A DNA stretch of 64,000 bases from Halichondria panicea (lineage: Eukaryota > Porifera > Demospongiae > Suberitida > Halichondriidae), in the NCBI RefSeq assembly GCF_963675165.1, contig NC_087377.1:6403122-6467121 (forward strand). The letters are read 5' to 3'. This document shows positions 49,382 to 60,585 of this stretch, piece by piece. The first letter of the stretch is position 1. The number at the start of each line of letters is the position of its first letter. Under the pieces are notes generated by a model, which was not told where the DNA came from, did no database searches, and worked only from the letters and a program-made list of their open reading frames with translations. The translations under genes were made by a program, and so were the position numbers.

Positions 49382-52300
49382 GCACACACTACTGTATACC
49401 TCGCTTGCGCATGCGCACCAAGGCATAAAAATGTTTGTGGAGGCATAGTATGCCACATGCATAACTATATTTTGTGGCCCACACAGTTGTGTCTGTTGTA
49501 AGGTTTGTGAATCCTGGTAAATGTAACCCCCTATTGACTTTGGGTCAATTGTTGTGTAATTGTATTGCAGAGACTGGTCAGTGTAATTGTGAGAAAAAGT
49601 ACTTAAAAGGGCAACCACTGAAGTCTACTATTGGTGTAGTGAGGTTGATTTAATTGCCTGTCATGAGAGCTGATTTTAGCAACCATGTCAACCGAGTCTC
49701 CAAGCAGTTCGTATCTCCAAGCAGTTGGTATTTCCTTTCCACTGAAGTCTACTATTGGTGTAGTGAGGTTGATTTAATTGCCTGTCATGAGAGCTGATTT
49801 TAGCAACCATGTCAACCAGTCTCCAAGCAGTTTGTATCTCCAAGCAGTTGGTATTTCCTTTCAGAAGCCACCATAATTAGTACGCCTTGATCCACCCACT
49901 TTATTAACAGCAGTGCCACATGGTTGTCTGCGCATGCGCAGACTATAAGCAGGCATGTCTCCATGGTAACAACTGCAACGCGCATGCGCATTTAAGGGAC
50001 ACGCCCATTTTCTAAATCTGATAAAAAGAAACTGCCAAGCCGGATAATCGAGGTTCCGGATAATGGAGGGCCGGATAATCGAGGTTCTACTGTACCGTAT
50101 AGCGGGCAATAATTATTCTTGGGGTAAAAAGTTTTTTATTGTACTTCAGTGCATGCGTTCGGGTAAACCATGCACGCTTAGGTTTTCTTGGGGAAATTTT
50201 TGTGGTGGTCAGATTGCCCAAGAAATTTCAAAATGACCCGGTATATGGTATTGCTAGAATTGCATGGTTGACGAATATAAATAAATACTACTCAGCCTCC
50301 TACACAGAAATCCTGCTACTGACTGTTTGCTCGTATTCAAAATTCCTTCCCACAATTATTAACAATAATATGCAGGCGATGAATACATAGTAGGCACTGG
50401 AGATGCATTATACCATTTACTGTACTGAAGGCGAGTCTTGAGCATCATAATTATATAATCTGTTGTGTTGTGATTGTGACTACGGCAAGCATCTCCATCC
50501 TGCGATTGATATTACTCTCTAAACAGTGCGTTACGGTTCAATGCTCGCCTATTGCTATATGAACCCAGAGGAGGTTGGACATGCGTCATCATTTATGTGA
50601 CATTCTTAACGTTACCATAGATACTGTAAAAAAGCTACTGCTATGTTCGACTGTACTGAACCTGACTAGCTGTATCTGTTGCCTGGTTGGGGAGCAGGAT
50701 TAGCTAGACTATAGGGTAGAGTATAGTTCAACGGTGTTGTATATAGCTTGCATTGTACAGGCTGGCAGGAATCTAGTAAACACTCTGTGCACTGATAACT
50801 GGTCAGAATGAAGAGGATATTTGGGGATAATTGAATGTCAGGGTAGCTATACACCCAAGGAGCCAGGAAGTCCAAAATAGTCAGCTCTCAGTTGCTAAGA
50901 AATCAAGCTAGAACTTTACATAGTCAAGAATGTGAGCCAGCTCACAGCAAAAGTTTGTTGCACGTGATCGTGTCCAACTTCCTCTCATAATTATGAATCA
51001 TAACTATTGCATCTACATCAGCACAGTGCAATACGTGATGTATTCCCTTTGAACCGCCCACGCAAGTCGCACTACAAATTCAGTCAGTGTACACATAATT
51101 ATATAGATGGCTAGGTGACGTGTGCAAAAGGTTGTTTGAGCTAGCTAGCTCGTACTACAATGAATATCTACAGCTGGTTATATCCACCTGGACTTTTTGA
51201 TATGTCTTGTCTGATCACATGAGGAAATGTAACTGATATATAGATGTTTAGTAGCTAAAGATCAACCAAGATTGCTAAAAAGGATGCCAAAAGTTCAAAG
51301 TCCATAATTAATGGCTGCTGCTCTCGTCTCAGTGCAGCATGCAGGTTCGCAGCTCTTTTCTCACTCTTGTTCTAGTGGAGAGCTAACTACTAGCAACACT
51401 CTATGGGCAGTTGTTGCTACACACTATTCTGAAAAAGATGCAATGCATTTCAAGTAAGCAAAAGTATAACTTGAGAACGAAGCATTATTTTGCAAATCCA
51501 CATAAATTATTTAAATCCACTTTTTTACTTGCGATCCCTTAGCAGCCTAGACAGACACACACACAAACACACTTACCATACACCTCGCTTGCGCATGCGC
51601 AGCACACCGAGGCATAACAACGTTTGTTACCTCCTCTCCTCTGAGAGGTAGTAACAAAATTAATACGTCATTCCTTTATTTTAGTGCGAGTTCGGGTGAT
51701 TTTTCACCCACTTGTGCAAAATCCTAAAGGAAACCCTGAATTCAACATTGGATATAAGTATCTGAGTTATTTGACGCATACCCATTTGTACTAATTCTAT
51801 TGTGGGGCAATGAACGGTTTAGTGTTCACGGTGTGGTTCTGAGCGTTTTTGCGCAAGAGAAAATAAGAGCTCGTTACTAGGCTTGAATGTAATGTTGGGA
51901 TCAAAGGTCGTGCATGGGTAGCTCTTCTTATATTCACAACTCGCTTCGAGATCCGGAAGTGGCTAATGCGGTAATTAAAGCCAACATGCTCGGTTAAGTG
52001 TACAACGTTAATTAAAATTAATCAAGCAATAATATATCATAATCCCCCTAGCGTTACCTCTCCGGCCTCTTTGTTAGAGGGAGACTCACTGCTAGGGGCT
52101 GGTAGATTATGCTCAAGGCATTGCCTATTCTATTATTTTTGTTGTGCTTACAATTCAATGCAAGTATGTGTGTTTACATTTCACAGCTATTCCTGATTGT
52201 TGTCAACATGTTGCTGTGGCTATGGAACAGAAAGGACCTCAACAAAAGTCTCCTCCCACTTTTGGCAACATTCCTCCTGGTCATCTACTATCGACCCGTG

Positions 52301-52432
52301 CTGCTGGAGATTGTTCAGCTCTACTATGGGATGGATCCATGGGGCCTTATTATAGCTAAGCTGTTGTTCGTCACTGTCACTGGTGTTGTCACTCTTAGGA
52401 TGTATGGCTCCATGTCCAATCTCAGTCATTAA
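45260..52432 (+). CDS. TMEM147: TMEM147, ER multi-pass membrane protein (complete, six exons)
   Basis: Exons 45260-45336, 45398-45467, 46080-46145, 46581-46686, 48616-48731 and 52187-52432 (stop at 52430-52432) join in frame to 226 codons, against about 224 in vertebrate TMEM147. Recognised stretches: MTLFHFVNCIGAAYAPYFIT at the N-terminus, SEYSSFWKCVRAGTAY, MLILATLFP, the GWGTAEMVM segment and PLWVGARGVEFEW, all at the family's usual places; the remainder is hydrophobic helices (LLPLLATFLLVIYY near the C-terminus). Known: TMEM147 is an ER membrane protein found with the translocon (multipass translocon partner of NICALIN/NOMO-type complexes). Boundaries have GT-AG ends. The last intron (48732-52186, 3.46 kb) is far longer than the others and filled with repeats. 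It is head-to-head with the Ig gene. Confidence 0.95.
47265..47885. mobile_element. MITE-like element in a TMEM147 intron, split by a younger MITE
   Basis: The left part (47265-47345) and right part (about 47815-47885) match the continuous element at 55558-55771: shared GAATGAGCCAAATCAGCAGA and GCGAATTGATCAA...TTTGATGCTTGCAAA stretches. The middle is occupied by a different inverted-repeat element (47385-47785). Confidence 0.65.
47385..47785. mobile_element. 401-bp MITE with TACCGTATATGC terminal inverted repeats
   Basis: Left end TACCGTATATGCTCGATCAG, right end the reverse complement (CTGATCAAGCATATACGGTA). The TA at each edge would be the target duplication of a Tc1/mariner-type element. 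Interior has repeated AATAGTAGCCTC and AAAATGAAACATTTAGTAG motifs. No coding capacity. Confidence 0.7.
47993..48023. repeat. (GGT)n microsatellite
   Basis: About ten GTG/GGT triplets in a row within a TMEM147 intron. Confidence 0.9.
48851..49430. mobile_element. About 580-bp MITE-like element, GCCTCGGTG family (TMEM147 intron)
   Basis: Starts ATGAAAGCACCGCGG...TGCCTCGGTG and ends GCGCATGCGCACCAAGGCATAA; the 5' TGCCTCGGTG and 3' CACC(G/A)AGGCA are inverted repeats. The interior matches the element at 31406-31973 along its length. A long CA run (49335-49386) lies near the 3' end. Non-coding. Confidence 0.75.
49335..49386. repeat. (CA)n microsatellite
   Basis: Long CA dinucleotide run inside the 48851-49430 element; length likely variable. 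Confidence 0.9.
49621..49861. repeat. Tandem duplication of about 124 bp
   Basis: The stretch beginning AAGTCTACTATTGGTGTAGT occurs at 49621 and again at 49745, nearly identical through TTGGTATTTCCTTTC. Within each copy TCTCCAAGCAGT is itself repeated. Function unknown; lies in the TMEM147 last intron. Confidence 0.85.
50033..50097. mobile_element. Possible right end of a pogo/Tigger-like element
   Basis: GCCGGATAATCGAGGTTCC, then a second GGATAATCGAGG and TTCTACTG before TA resemble the terminal sequence class of pogo/Tigger elements (CAGTA-starting repeats in reverse). A matching left end was not found. Confidence 0.35.
51256..51615. mobile_element. 5'-truncated GCCTCGGTG-family element
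   Basis: Matches the 3' two thirds of the elements at 31406 and 48851 (GATGCCAAAAGTTCAA, GCATTATTTTGCAAATCCAC, terminal GCGCATGCGCAGCACACCGAGGCATAA split here by a small insertion). The 5' end is missing. Confidence 0.65.
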
Positions 52433-52664
52433 GTCCAATTTCCGTTTCATTGTAGCTTCAATTTACATTTATAGTATTGTTATTATTATAATGATGTGTC
52501 CCACCTGTACAATTTGGTTCAATAGTGTTATTGTAGTGTGTCTCCAGACTTGTGTGTTATTGGTCAACTTTGAATGTGTTCTGGGATTGGAAATTCAAAT
52601 GTTTTGCAATAGAGAGTGCAATCCTGCATGCGCAATTTATTTTTAATATTCAGGCATCGTTATT

Positions 52665-52670
52665 AATAAA
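52665..52670 (+). terminator. Polyadenylation signal for TMEM147
   Basis: AATAAA 233 bp downstream of the stop codon, in an AT-rich stretch; a probable 3' end signal. Confidence 0.55.
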
Positions 52671-52881
52671 TAATTTTTATTATTTGGATTGCTTTTGGCT
52701 ACATTTGTGCAGTTAATCTCTCTGCTCTCTGCATCAGTTGAGTTGCTTGTGCACATACGCTTTCCAATGCCAGTGATGCATGGTGTTTTTCTACCTTGAA
52801 GATTATGGTAAGAGTTGTTTGCAGAAGATAGTATACCAAAAGTACATAAGCGAATATTCTTCTGACATTAATATAGCTATA

Positions 52882-53123
52882 AGGCCACTCCAAGTGATAC
52901 TCTGGTTTCTGGTCCACCGCCCGCATCAGATTTTATTCTTGGATTTCTATCTCCTACGCATGCGCAGAATGGTCCATGTGGTACAAAATAGTGTGATATA
53001 ATGATATTCATTTGAAAAATAATGAGATTCATGAGGTGAAATTGATAATGACATAATGAGAAAAGCCGCCCGCCCGCATGCAATTAGCAGGACCAGAAAC
53101 CAGAGTATCACTTGGAGTGGCCT
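52882..53123. mobile_element. About 242-bp MITE with 34-36-bp terminal inverted repeats
   Basis: Left AGGCCACTCCAAGTGATACT... through CTGGTCC (to about 52917) is repeated inverted at about 53088-53123 (...AGTATCACTTGGAGTGGCCT). Target duplication not clear. No coding capacity. Confidence 0.75.
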
Positions 53124-54792
53124 AAGGTGATGTGTGGTATATAAAAATAGGCCCTGATAAATTATGATTTTTTTCACCCATTGTTCTATCTTTATTTTTG
53201 AAAAATGTGCCTATTTTTCTCACTGATTCACAAAATAATTATAGAAAAAATTATGACGTAGGCATAAACACAGCATACAACTGACACAAGACATAATTAT
53301 GATTCTCAGTTGTTGACTTGAACTGATCTCACCTTCAGCATTTTTGTCATGAAAATGTCGTTATGCAAAACTTAACGTAATGATCTTTACCAAAAATAGT
53401 CATTGATGCCTTTAGACGCCTGTTATGCTAATGAATTATTCCGAAAATATTCGTGCTCAAGGATCCACCCCCTGAAATTATCCACTATAAAATTATGGTA
53501 TGGTATACTATAATTATAATAAAAATGCAGTACATGCATGATTGTGTATTGATTTGTATGCACGAATATAATGTTATTGTCAAGTGACTTATGTGTGTCT
53601 CCCAAGAATAGAACTAATGGGAAATAATTAATAGGAATAATTCTGAGCAATAGTATTTCGGATATTATGTTTTGAGCACTTCTAATGCTTTTCTAAGTTG
53701 TATCAGGTTGAATGCACTGTATCATCTCATTATAGGAGTCAGGGCGGAGACAATAGTATATAATTATATGCAGTATAATTATGTGTACAAATCAAAATAA
53801 ATCTCTGGTCTCCTGCTATTCATGCAGTTTATATTAATTGTTTTCTCTTTTCAAAACAGCTTACATGATGTTGCCTCACTCTTTGCAATGCGTGATATGC
53901 AGCGGCAATTGCAATAATCAGAGGCCACACAGTATAGCAATCCATTTGTATGTACAATTGGGGATTTGCAGTTAGATATGTAATTATAAGATCTAGCTCT
54001 TCATAATGATAATTATTGGCCATTGAATACGTATCTAACCATAGATACTATTATAAATTACTGTAGTATCTATATATGATCTAACACATCAAAAGAGCAA
54101 TGAATAATCTTGCATATAATATATGGTATGCATGCTCTTCATCTGCGCTTGCTTGCATGGTCATCCGGATCTTAATCTTTACTGTGGATTTATTGTTTGC
54201 ATGTTTGCATCCACACATTTTTCGCTGTATGTGTATGTATACCTATGAGTTGATGAGTTCACATAATAATTATACTCACTTCATGTACTGGCGGCATAAT
54301 TGATTGATTGATGTAACTTAATTGAAGTGCTTGCAAATTTATAGATAATTATAAAATTATACTCGATCGAAATCTTCACGTGCATGTACCAGTGGATGTA
54401 GAACATTATAACCCGCAATGCCTTGCAAAAATGCATAAATATCCCCCCGCCCTCATGTTAATTGTACCACAGAAAAGCACCTTTTTCTGTACTATCATGT
54501 ACTCTTGATACTGTAATTATACATGAATTGTTTGCACCAAGAGTGCAAATGCCTGCAGCCATTACCTCGACTTGAAGGGAAAAAACATTCTATGCAGGGG
54601 GAAAACAATAATTATAATTATATACCAGGTGATTGTTTTGTCTCCCTGGACATAAAATAATTATTCTATACTGCCACATGCCAACACACAGTAGCTAACA
54701 AAATTATTCGATGATGGTAGATCTTTTTGCTGATACATGAATATTGGATTAAAATACGCGATTTACAATGTAGCGGCAAATTTTCGCTCTTT

Positions 54793-54975
54793 GTCCAGAA
54801 CCCTCAGTAGAAATGTTCATGGGTTCTAATATTCACGGTTCAATTCACATGAAACCACACCCACTAATAGCTTTGCATGTGAAATACCAGTGCGTGGGAG
54901 TTTATACTAGTTTTTAATATTCGCGTTAGCTGCTCTGCCCTCGAAATTTTTTGCACCTCACGAAAATATTTAAAG
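54793..54975. repeat. Interspersed non-coding repeat (GGGTGTGGTTT family)
   Basis: Similar sequence lies at about 9511-9593, 34981-35052 and 62748-62893 (opposite orientation to this copy), sharing a GTGTGGTTT...GAATATTAGACCC core or CATGTGAAATACC(A/G)GTGCGTGGGAG. Probably a diverged transposable element. Confidence 0.5.
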
Positions 54976-55557
54976 AAAGGTCAGGTGACTACGCTGATTG
55001 GCTGGAGATGATGTGACAGCACTAATACAGTTACAATACGCAAAATAGATTCATAATTTTGACTCTAACCAGATATGTCTATGTACTCAGGCAGAAATCG
55101 AATTACCGCATTTCTTCTAATTACAGCGCCACAAAAAATTCAATAATGATTTTTCAATGGCACACAAATCAGAGTGGCTCTTAGCAATTGTTTCCACGAG
55201 GCTATCATATCAATTGTACATAATAATTTACTCGATCGATTTAAGGTCACGTTATACTATTAAAGCGGCAGGAATAAATATTTCCAGAATTTACTTGGCG
55301 CTCAATTGGAGTAAAAATATAATAATTATTATTTTGTAGACTTGCATGGCGCTTCTGCTAGTTGTCATTAGAAGAAAATTAATAAGCATAATTATATCCT
55401 ACGTGTACACTTTACAGTGCATCCAATCTATAGAGAGAAGATTAAGAAATTGTGCTGATACCATTGTGTATGTGAAAGAATACTTATTATCTACAATAAT
55501 TAAAATTAAGTATTTCCCCAAAAGTTGTTACATAAAAATTATGATGAGAAATCCATT

Positions 55558-55771
55558 TACCGTATTAATTTACTAGAATATTTTGCGGGTGAAAAACATT
55601 TGCGAATGAGCCAAATCAGCAGAAAATTTGACCTTTGCAATCTAACTATTGCGCTGGCAAGGATCGTGTGTATTTACTAGCAGTTTTGTGGATTTTATTG
55701 TTGCGAATTGATCAACCATGCATCGCAAAGTTCGCAAATGTTTGATGCTTGCAAAACATATTCATACGGTA
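55558..55771. mobile_element. 214-bp palindromic MITE, TACCGTAT ends
   Basis: Left TACCGTATTAATTTACTAGA and right ...TATTCATACGGTA are imperfect inverted repeats extending inward (AAACATTTGCGAA on both arms). TA would be the target duplication. Same family as the split element at 47265-47885. Confidence 0.65.
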
Positions 55772-56087
55772 GGTGAAAACTGGGGTGATTGGAAACGCAT
55801 TTATCTCCAGATTTGTCTTTTCAAAAGTGAGACAAATTATTCATTTTGGACCTTAGCCATTAATTTTGGATCTTCTTCAAATCTCTTCCTAACCGAAACG
55901 ACACTCAAACCTAGCCCTGCGGAGGGTGTGTATAGAGCAACATCGAACCGGTCTAGCCAACTATATAATTATATCTATAGATGTTGTGACAAAGTCCCAG
56001 ACTTTAGCTGGAAACTGTTGGTACGTCTTTTCTCTCTATGACAATAAGTGTATAAACCCTCGCCTTATGTTCCCATGTTGTAGCCTA

Positions 56088-56093
56088 TTTATT
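56088..56093 (-). terminator. Polyadenylation signal for the first RIG-I-like gene
   Basis: AATAAA on the minus strand, 142 bp past the stop codon of the helicase gene. Confidence 0.5.
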
Positions 56094-56234
56094 CACTTAC
56101 ACAACGGTATGAGTAGAAATTTTAATCATAGTGTAGTAATAATTATTTAAGCTACTCCCTAGACTGGATGCCTGTATAGTCACTCTAAAAACAAAGAATA
56201 AAAAGTTATAAATCTGAATCACAGTTGGCATTAA

Positions 56235-59147
56235 TTAGTCTATATACATCTGGATATCAAATGGAGCGGCAGACCATTTTTTCACAGTTATCGGGTTCCC
56301 TCTTACAATAAAAGTGAAGCTCTTGCAGCTAAGCACTGGGAACTGGTTCCCAGAATGTGGCCAAATGCAACTGTTTCCCCATGAATGACCACATGTCTTG
56401 CAAAGGATCTTGTGTGTTTTGTTCATAGCCAGCTTGTACAGTGGCTTTGGATGCTCGATCTTGTTAATCTTATCTTGAAATTCTTCACTAGGAACCACAT
56501 AACAATTCCCATTGAGTACTCGAATATCAGCAGCACAACAAGCAGGTGTTTTGCAGGTAATACATAGTAGATGTACGTCTTCAACTTTGTAAGTAGACTT
56601 TTTCTCATTTGCCATTGCTCTGTCACGTTCTTCTTTCTTCAGAAGCATTTCTTGCTCCTTTTCGATCTTTATTTGCAATATGCGGCCTGTTGGAAAGTGA
56701 GCATCTAGAAGAATGGTATCGACAAGCGCCAACAGCTCTCCATTCATCACTTCTTGCCTCTGCTTGCTTGTAGACGACAAGATGGTGTAGCCCTCACTCT
56801 TTCCAGTTGCTCGTGCTCGTCCGAGAGTTTGAGCTTTGGCAATTTCATTAGAAACATGTTGGTATCGTATGACAAGATTACAGGCTGGAATATCAATTCC
56901 CTCTTCTCCAATTGAAGTTACCACTAGGAGATTGCTTCTCCCATCACGAAATGATTGGAAAGAGTTTTCCTGTTCGGCTTGAGTCATCCCGTCCCCAGTA
57001 ATTCCAGCTTCCTGCCCAACAACCATGCAAGGGTGGATTCCAAGCTGCTCGGCAGTGGGTAAAGATTTGATCCAGTTGAAAATGGAGGATGCATGTTTTT
57101 TTGTTCTCACAAATAACATCACCTTGGATTGGGAATCTGTCACAAACTGTTCTTTAAGAATACTCTTGACTTTCAAAAGGTGAGGATTTTCTACTCGAAC
57201 AATGCCCTTCAATTCTGCTAGAAGGCTATTAAGGCTGGCACATAATTTTGTCTCGAATTCGTTTGCCACGTCAAGTTTGCGTATACTTGAGCTGTCTAAA
57301 ACACTCATAGCATCTTCGTACTGTAACTCCATGTAAACGTCTAATGCCCGGCTGAGACAGCGTAGAAGCTCCCAAATTCGAATCAAATCTCGAGATGTGG
57401 GATTAGCACTTCTTTCTAGAGCAAACTTTTTCTGCTGAACTTGCGTTTCATACTTTTGGCTCCACCGATTGAATGGGCATGTAAAACTAACCCTCCTCTC
57501 AAGTTCTTGCATGAGTGCCACAACGTTGACAATGAATGGCTCATTTGATTCTCTATCTTTGGAATTCTCTACATTGTAGTCGGGCTTGTTAGTGTGTTCT
57601 TCCAGCTCTCTTTTATTCATTCGAACCATTTTGATACCACTTGTGGCATCCATGAGTGCACAGAGTTTGACTAAGTGGTCAATGGTAACTGTCTTTTCAA
57701 GATTAGGATTATCTCCAGCTCCTGGTGATGCTGTCAAGCCCATGACTTGCGGCAAAGTTGCCTTTTCTGATTTCATCTGTATGTATCGGATCATGAGTCC
57801 TGCATATGGAGAATTCTTTCGAGTATGATGACATTCATCAAAGACAACAAGACTAAAATCGGACAGTGAAACTCTTCCACACTTCTGATCATCAAGAAGC
57901 TTGCCAGCAGTACACACAATGATGTGATGGCCGTCATCAATTGAAGTTTTGATAGAGTTGTTCGTATCGTCTCCAATACAACAAGACACTTGCGCAGCCG
58001 GGATGAATCTTTGCAACTCTTTGGTTTGCTGCTGGGCAAGTGGCCTCTTCTCTACAATAAAGACAACCTTCCTCATCTCGTCTTTCTCTTTTCCAGTTTG
58101 AAGATGGTGTGAAATCACAAGAGCAGCCACAAGAGTTTTTCCACTTCCAGTGGGGGCCACAACAATATAATTTTTTCCTTCAATACCGGGCTGAGCTAAC
58201 TCTGTTTGATAGCCTCGAATAGATTTTCCTTTATCAAGAGCTAAGGTGTAATCAATAGGTAGGAATTCAGTGGGGGTTTCGTCAGGAAGAGGAGGCCCGT
58301 CCACGGCAATTGGAAGATCATTCGTACCACCTCGTGGTTTGAGTTGTACTTCACTCACATCGCCATCGCAGTACAATTGTTCAGTGGCAATTGTAGTTGT
58401 TGTGAAAGCAAGTTCAGCCGATTGTACATTGTAGATTGTCTTTTGTGGTTTATGTTGTAAGTTGTCGGCGTGGGAAATGCAAGTTGGGCCTTCAGTTGTG
58501 GAAGTATTTTGATCTTCACTACCAGATTTTCTTCCTGTGTCGTGAGCCAGTGAAACAGTAGCTGCACAGTACAAAATATTTAATAACTTAGATTCTGTAT
58601 AATTATTACTTATGTCAACATCATTGTGTCAACATTAGTGATGCCGTTTATTTTCCAGTGTGGGCTAGAATCGAGGCTAGGGTGTGGCTACAATAAAAAC
58701 GAAGTTGGTTAATTTTAATACCTCCAAAGACGTTCTCTTGTATAGCTTTCACTGCTTCGTCCAGTTGAAGACCACTCGAGCTCAGGCAATCAATGAGTGT
58801 TTGCCAGGTTAGTTGAGAAGGGTCAGCCTCCTTAAACCACTTGCCTATCATGCAGTCAAAGCAATCTCCTTTGTCGGCTCGATACTTTTCTCGGATTTCA
58901 TCAAGAGCAATACCATCCTCATCTCCGACATTCAGTTCCAGCCCCAGATCGTACCATTTGTGAGTAGCGTGAGGTTTTACATACTTATTGATGTCTTTTC
59001 TCTTAGGTTTCTGAGCTGCAAAACATTGACATTGCTTTTATATATCTAGATCTATAGGTAAAAATATCTCGATATAGAATTTCTACTTGTGACATCAAAA
59101 TTCTTACATCACACATGCACAGATTGTTTTCAAGAGCACTCACCCAT
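56235..59147 (-). CDS. RIG-I-like receptor with N-terminal Death-fold domain (complete)
   Basis: Three coding exons: 59144-59147 (just ATG plus one base, then GTGAGT), 58722-59015 (294 bp) and 56235-58561 (2,327 bp); total 2,625 bp, 874 aa. Residues about 2-98 form a Death-type fold; a linker follows; the DExD/H helicase has motif I APTGSGKT (235-242), motif II DECH (341-344), motif III TAS (376-378), an RLR-type helical insertion (ELERRVSF...LSRALDVY), motif V region TSIGEEGIDIPACN and motif VI QTLGRARA. The C-terminal regulatory domain has the zinc pattern C766-x2-C769 and C820-x2-C823 with HSWGNSC. Known: RLRs sense non-self RNA in the cytosol and signal through N-terminal death-fold domains (CARDs in vertebrates). 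Here a Death-like domain takes that place. The whole helicase and regulatory domain lie in one exon. A tandem paralogue lies upstream. Confidence 0.94.
58722..59015 (-). CDS. Death-fold domain exon of the RIG-I-like receptor
   Basis: A 98-codon phase 1-1 exon. Death-domain hallmarks: WYDLGLELNVGDED in helix 1-2, LDEIREKYRADKGD, CMIGKWFKE, and the late TWQTLIDCLSSSG with tryptophan ahead of the leucine-rich helix. I prefer Death over CARD because of the paired W...TW pattern; both belong to the same superfamily. Acceptor tgcag, donor GTATTA (non-optimal). Confidence 0.8.
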
Positions 59148-59292
59148 ACTACACTAGCTGTACTGTTGAGTTTATCTTGTTTCTCTGCCTATGAAAGTCA
59201 CAGTCTAGTCAAGGGTAGTGTTTATAATAATCTCGGTGTTTATATAGACAGGCGTCGCCGCCCTCGTGTTTATATAGCTTCCAACAGCAAAA

Positions 59293-59472
59293 CACCTGGG
59301 AATATCCCCATGGACATCATTACCAGCATTCCTGATTCCCAGAACTATATCTACATTGTACATGCATGTAGTATACATGTACATAGAATAAACACCAGGG
59401 AATTTCCCCATCATTATTTGTGTTGACAAAATTATCATGCATGTGGGCGAGCACATTCCTGATTCCCAGAAC
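59293..59472. promoter_or_regulatory. Upstream region of the RIG-I-like gene with a kappaB-type site
   Basis: GGGAATTTCC at 59398-59407, 251 bp upstream of the start codon, fits the NF-kappaB consensus GGGRNWYYCC exactly and is nearly palindromic with the flanking C. A related GGGAATATCC is at 59298-59307. Both belong to a short repeated motif (59293-59345, 59392-59472) that ends TTCCTGATTCCCAGAAC, with a third copy at 62968-63032. Regulatory role is inferred. Confidence 0.4.
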
Positions 59473-60585
59473 AATAATAATATTAGATCTACATCGTATA
59501 ACCGTATTATGGGGTGTTATCTGTGTCAAAATGACTATGACAATGTACACACGCGTGCATTCATATGCACATTACAATATGCATGCCAACATGCATATGC
59601 ACGTTACAATATGCATGCCAACATGCATATGCACATTATACAACATGCATATAATTTTTATACACATTTACAGTATTATGCTGCATGCATGGGATGTCAA
59701 TAATTATGACCTCCGGCAGCATAATTATACACTTATACACCCAATACATGTCCATATAATATAGACTTGTTGGCACATACAACATTAATTGTGGATGACT
59801 CCTCCACAAGACTCCAATTTGAGCTGGAAAAGACGCCGCAATAATTAGTTTGTTAGTAGGTGTGACATCTTGACTTGATTGTACATGCGCGGTAAAAATA
59901 TAAGCCCACTCCACATGTACCGACACGTGGAGAGTGGGCTTCTAAATATAATCTGCCCTCGTTGGCTACTCTCCAAATCTGGAGGCGAGAAAAATAAGGA
60001 AGAAGAAGAAGTACCGACAGTGTATCAGACTCTAGCTAGCTAGTTAGCTGTGATATAAATGGCTGACAAGATTACTCGCGCCAACGAGATAATATAAATT
60101 TATTGTGCTAGTCCTATTATGAGCACTTACACTTTGACCCAATGACCATGGACATAATCTAGACTCCACCCTTTCTGCCTACAAAATTACAGTGTAATTA
60201 CTCTCAATATCCGGATACATGCATATTGTGTAATGTGTAAGTATACATGACATGCACATGCATACCATGCATGTATAATTATTATTGACTGATAATTGTG
60301 TAACGACTAACGTGTATATGCATGTTGTAATGTGTATATATTATGTTGACATGCATGTTGCATGCATGCTGTTGAGTTCGTGCACCGAGCAGCGTGCGGC
60401 AGTTCAAGATAAGATTTAACATTCAACCATGGATCAACTGACAGTATGCACAAAACATAGACGGTAAATACTAAGACAACAAAGACAGTGGAGCAGAGGC
60501 TCCCATACACAAAGGGCGCCGCTAGGAGCAGGCCGCCGGGCTAGAGCACAAAGCAATAAGATAGACCTATACAAAAGAAGTGTTA

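Larger units (their letters stand above)
52671..56087. other. Intergenic region without a supported gene
   Basis: AT-rich, many stops in all frames. Contains the MITE-like elements at 52882-53123 and 55558-55771 and an interspersed element near 54793-54975. TMEM147 and the RIG-I-like gene converge on it with their 3' ends. Confidence 0.75.

Noticed and set aside
52109-52186. Methionine start for a separate 107-residue membrane protein
   Set aside because: The codons before 52187 are intronic; the remainder is the last TMEM147 exon joined in frame to 48731.
53400-56200. Several 60-107 codon open frames
   Set aside because: No domains, no splice context, AT-rich composition; not distinguishable from chance.
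59520-59764. Open frames rich in His/Met/Cys in the ATGCATATGC repeats
   Set aside because: Product of translating a tandem repeat in the inverted-repeat arm; no gene evidence.
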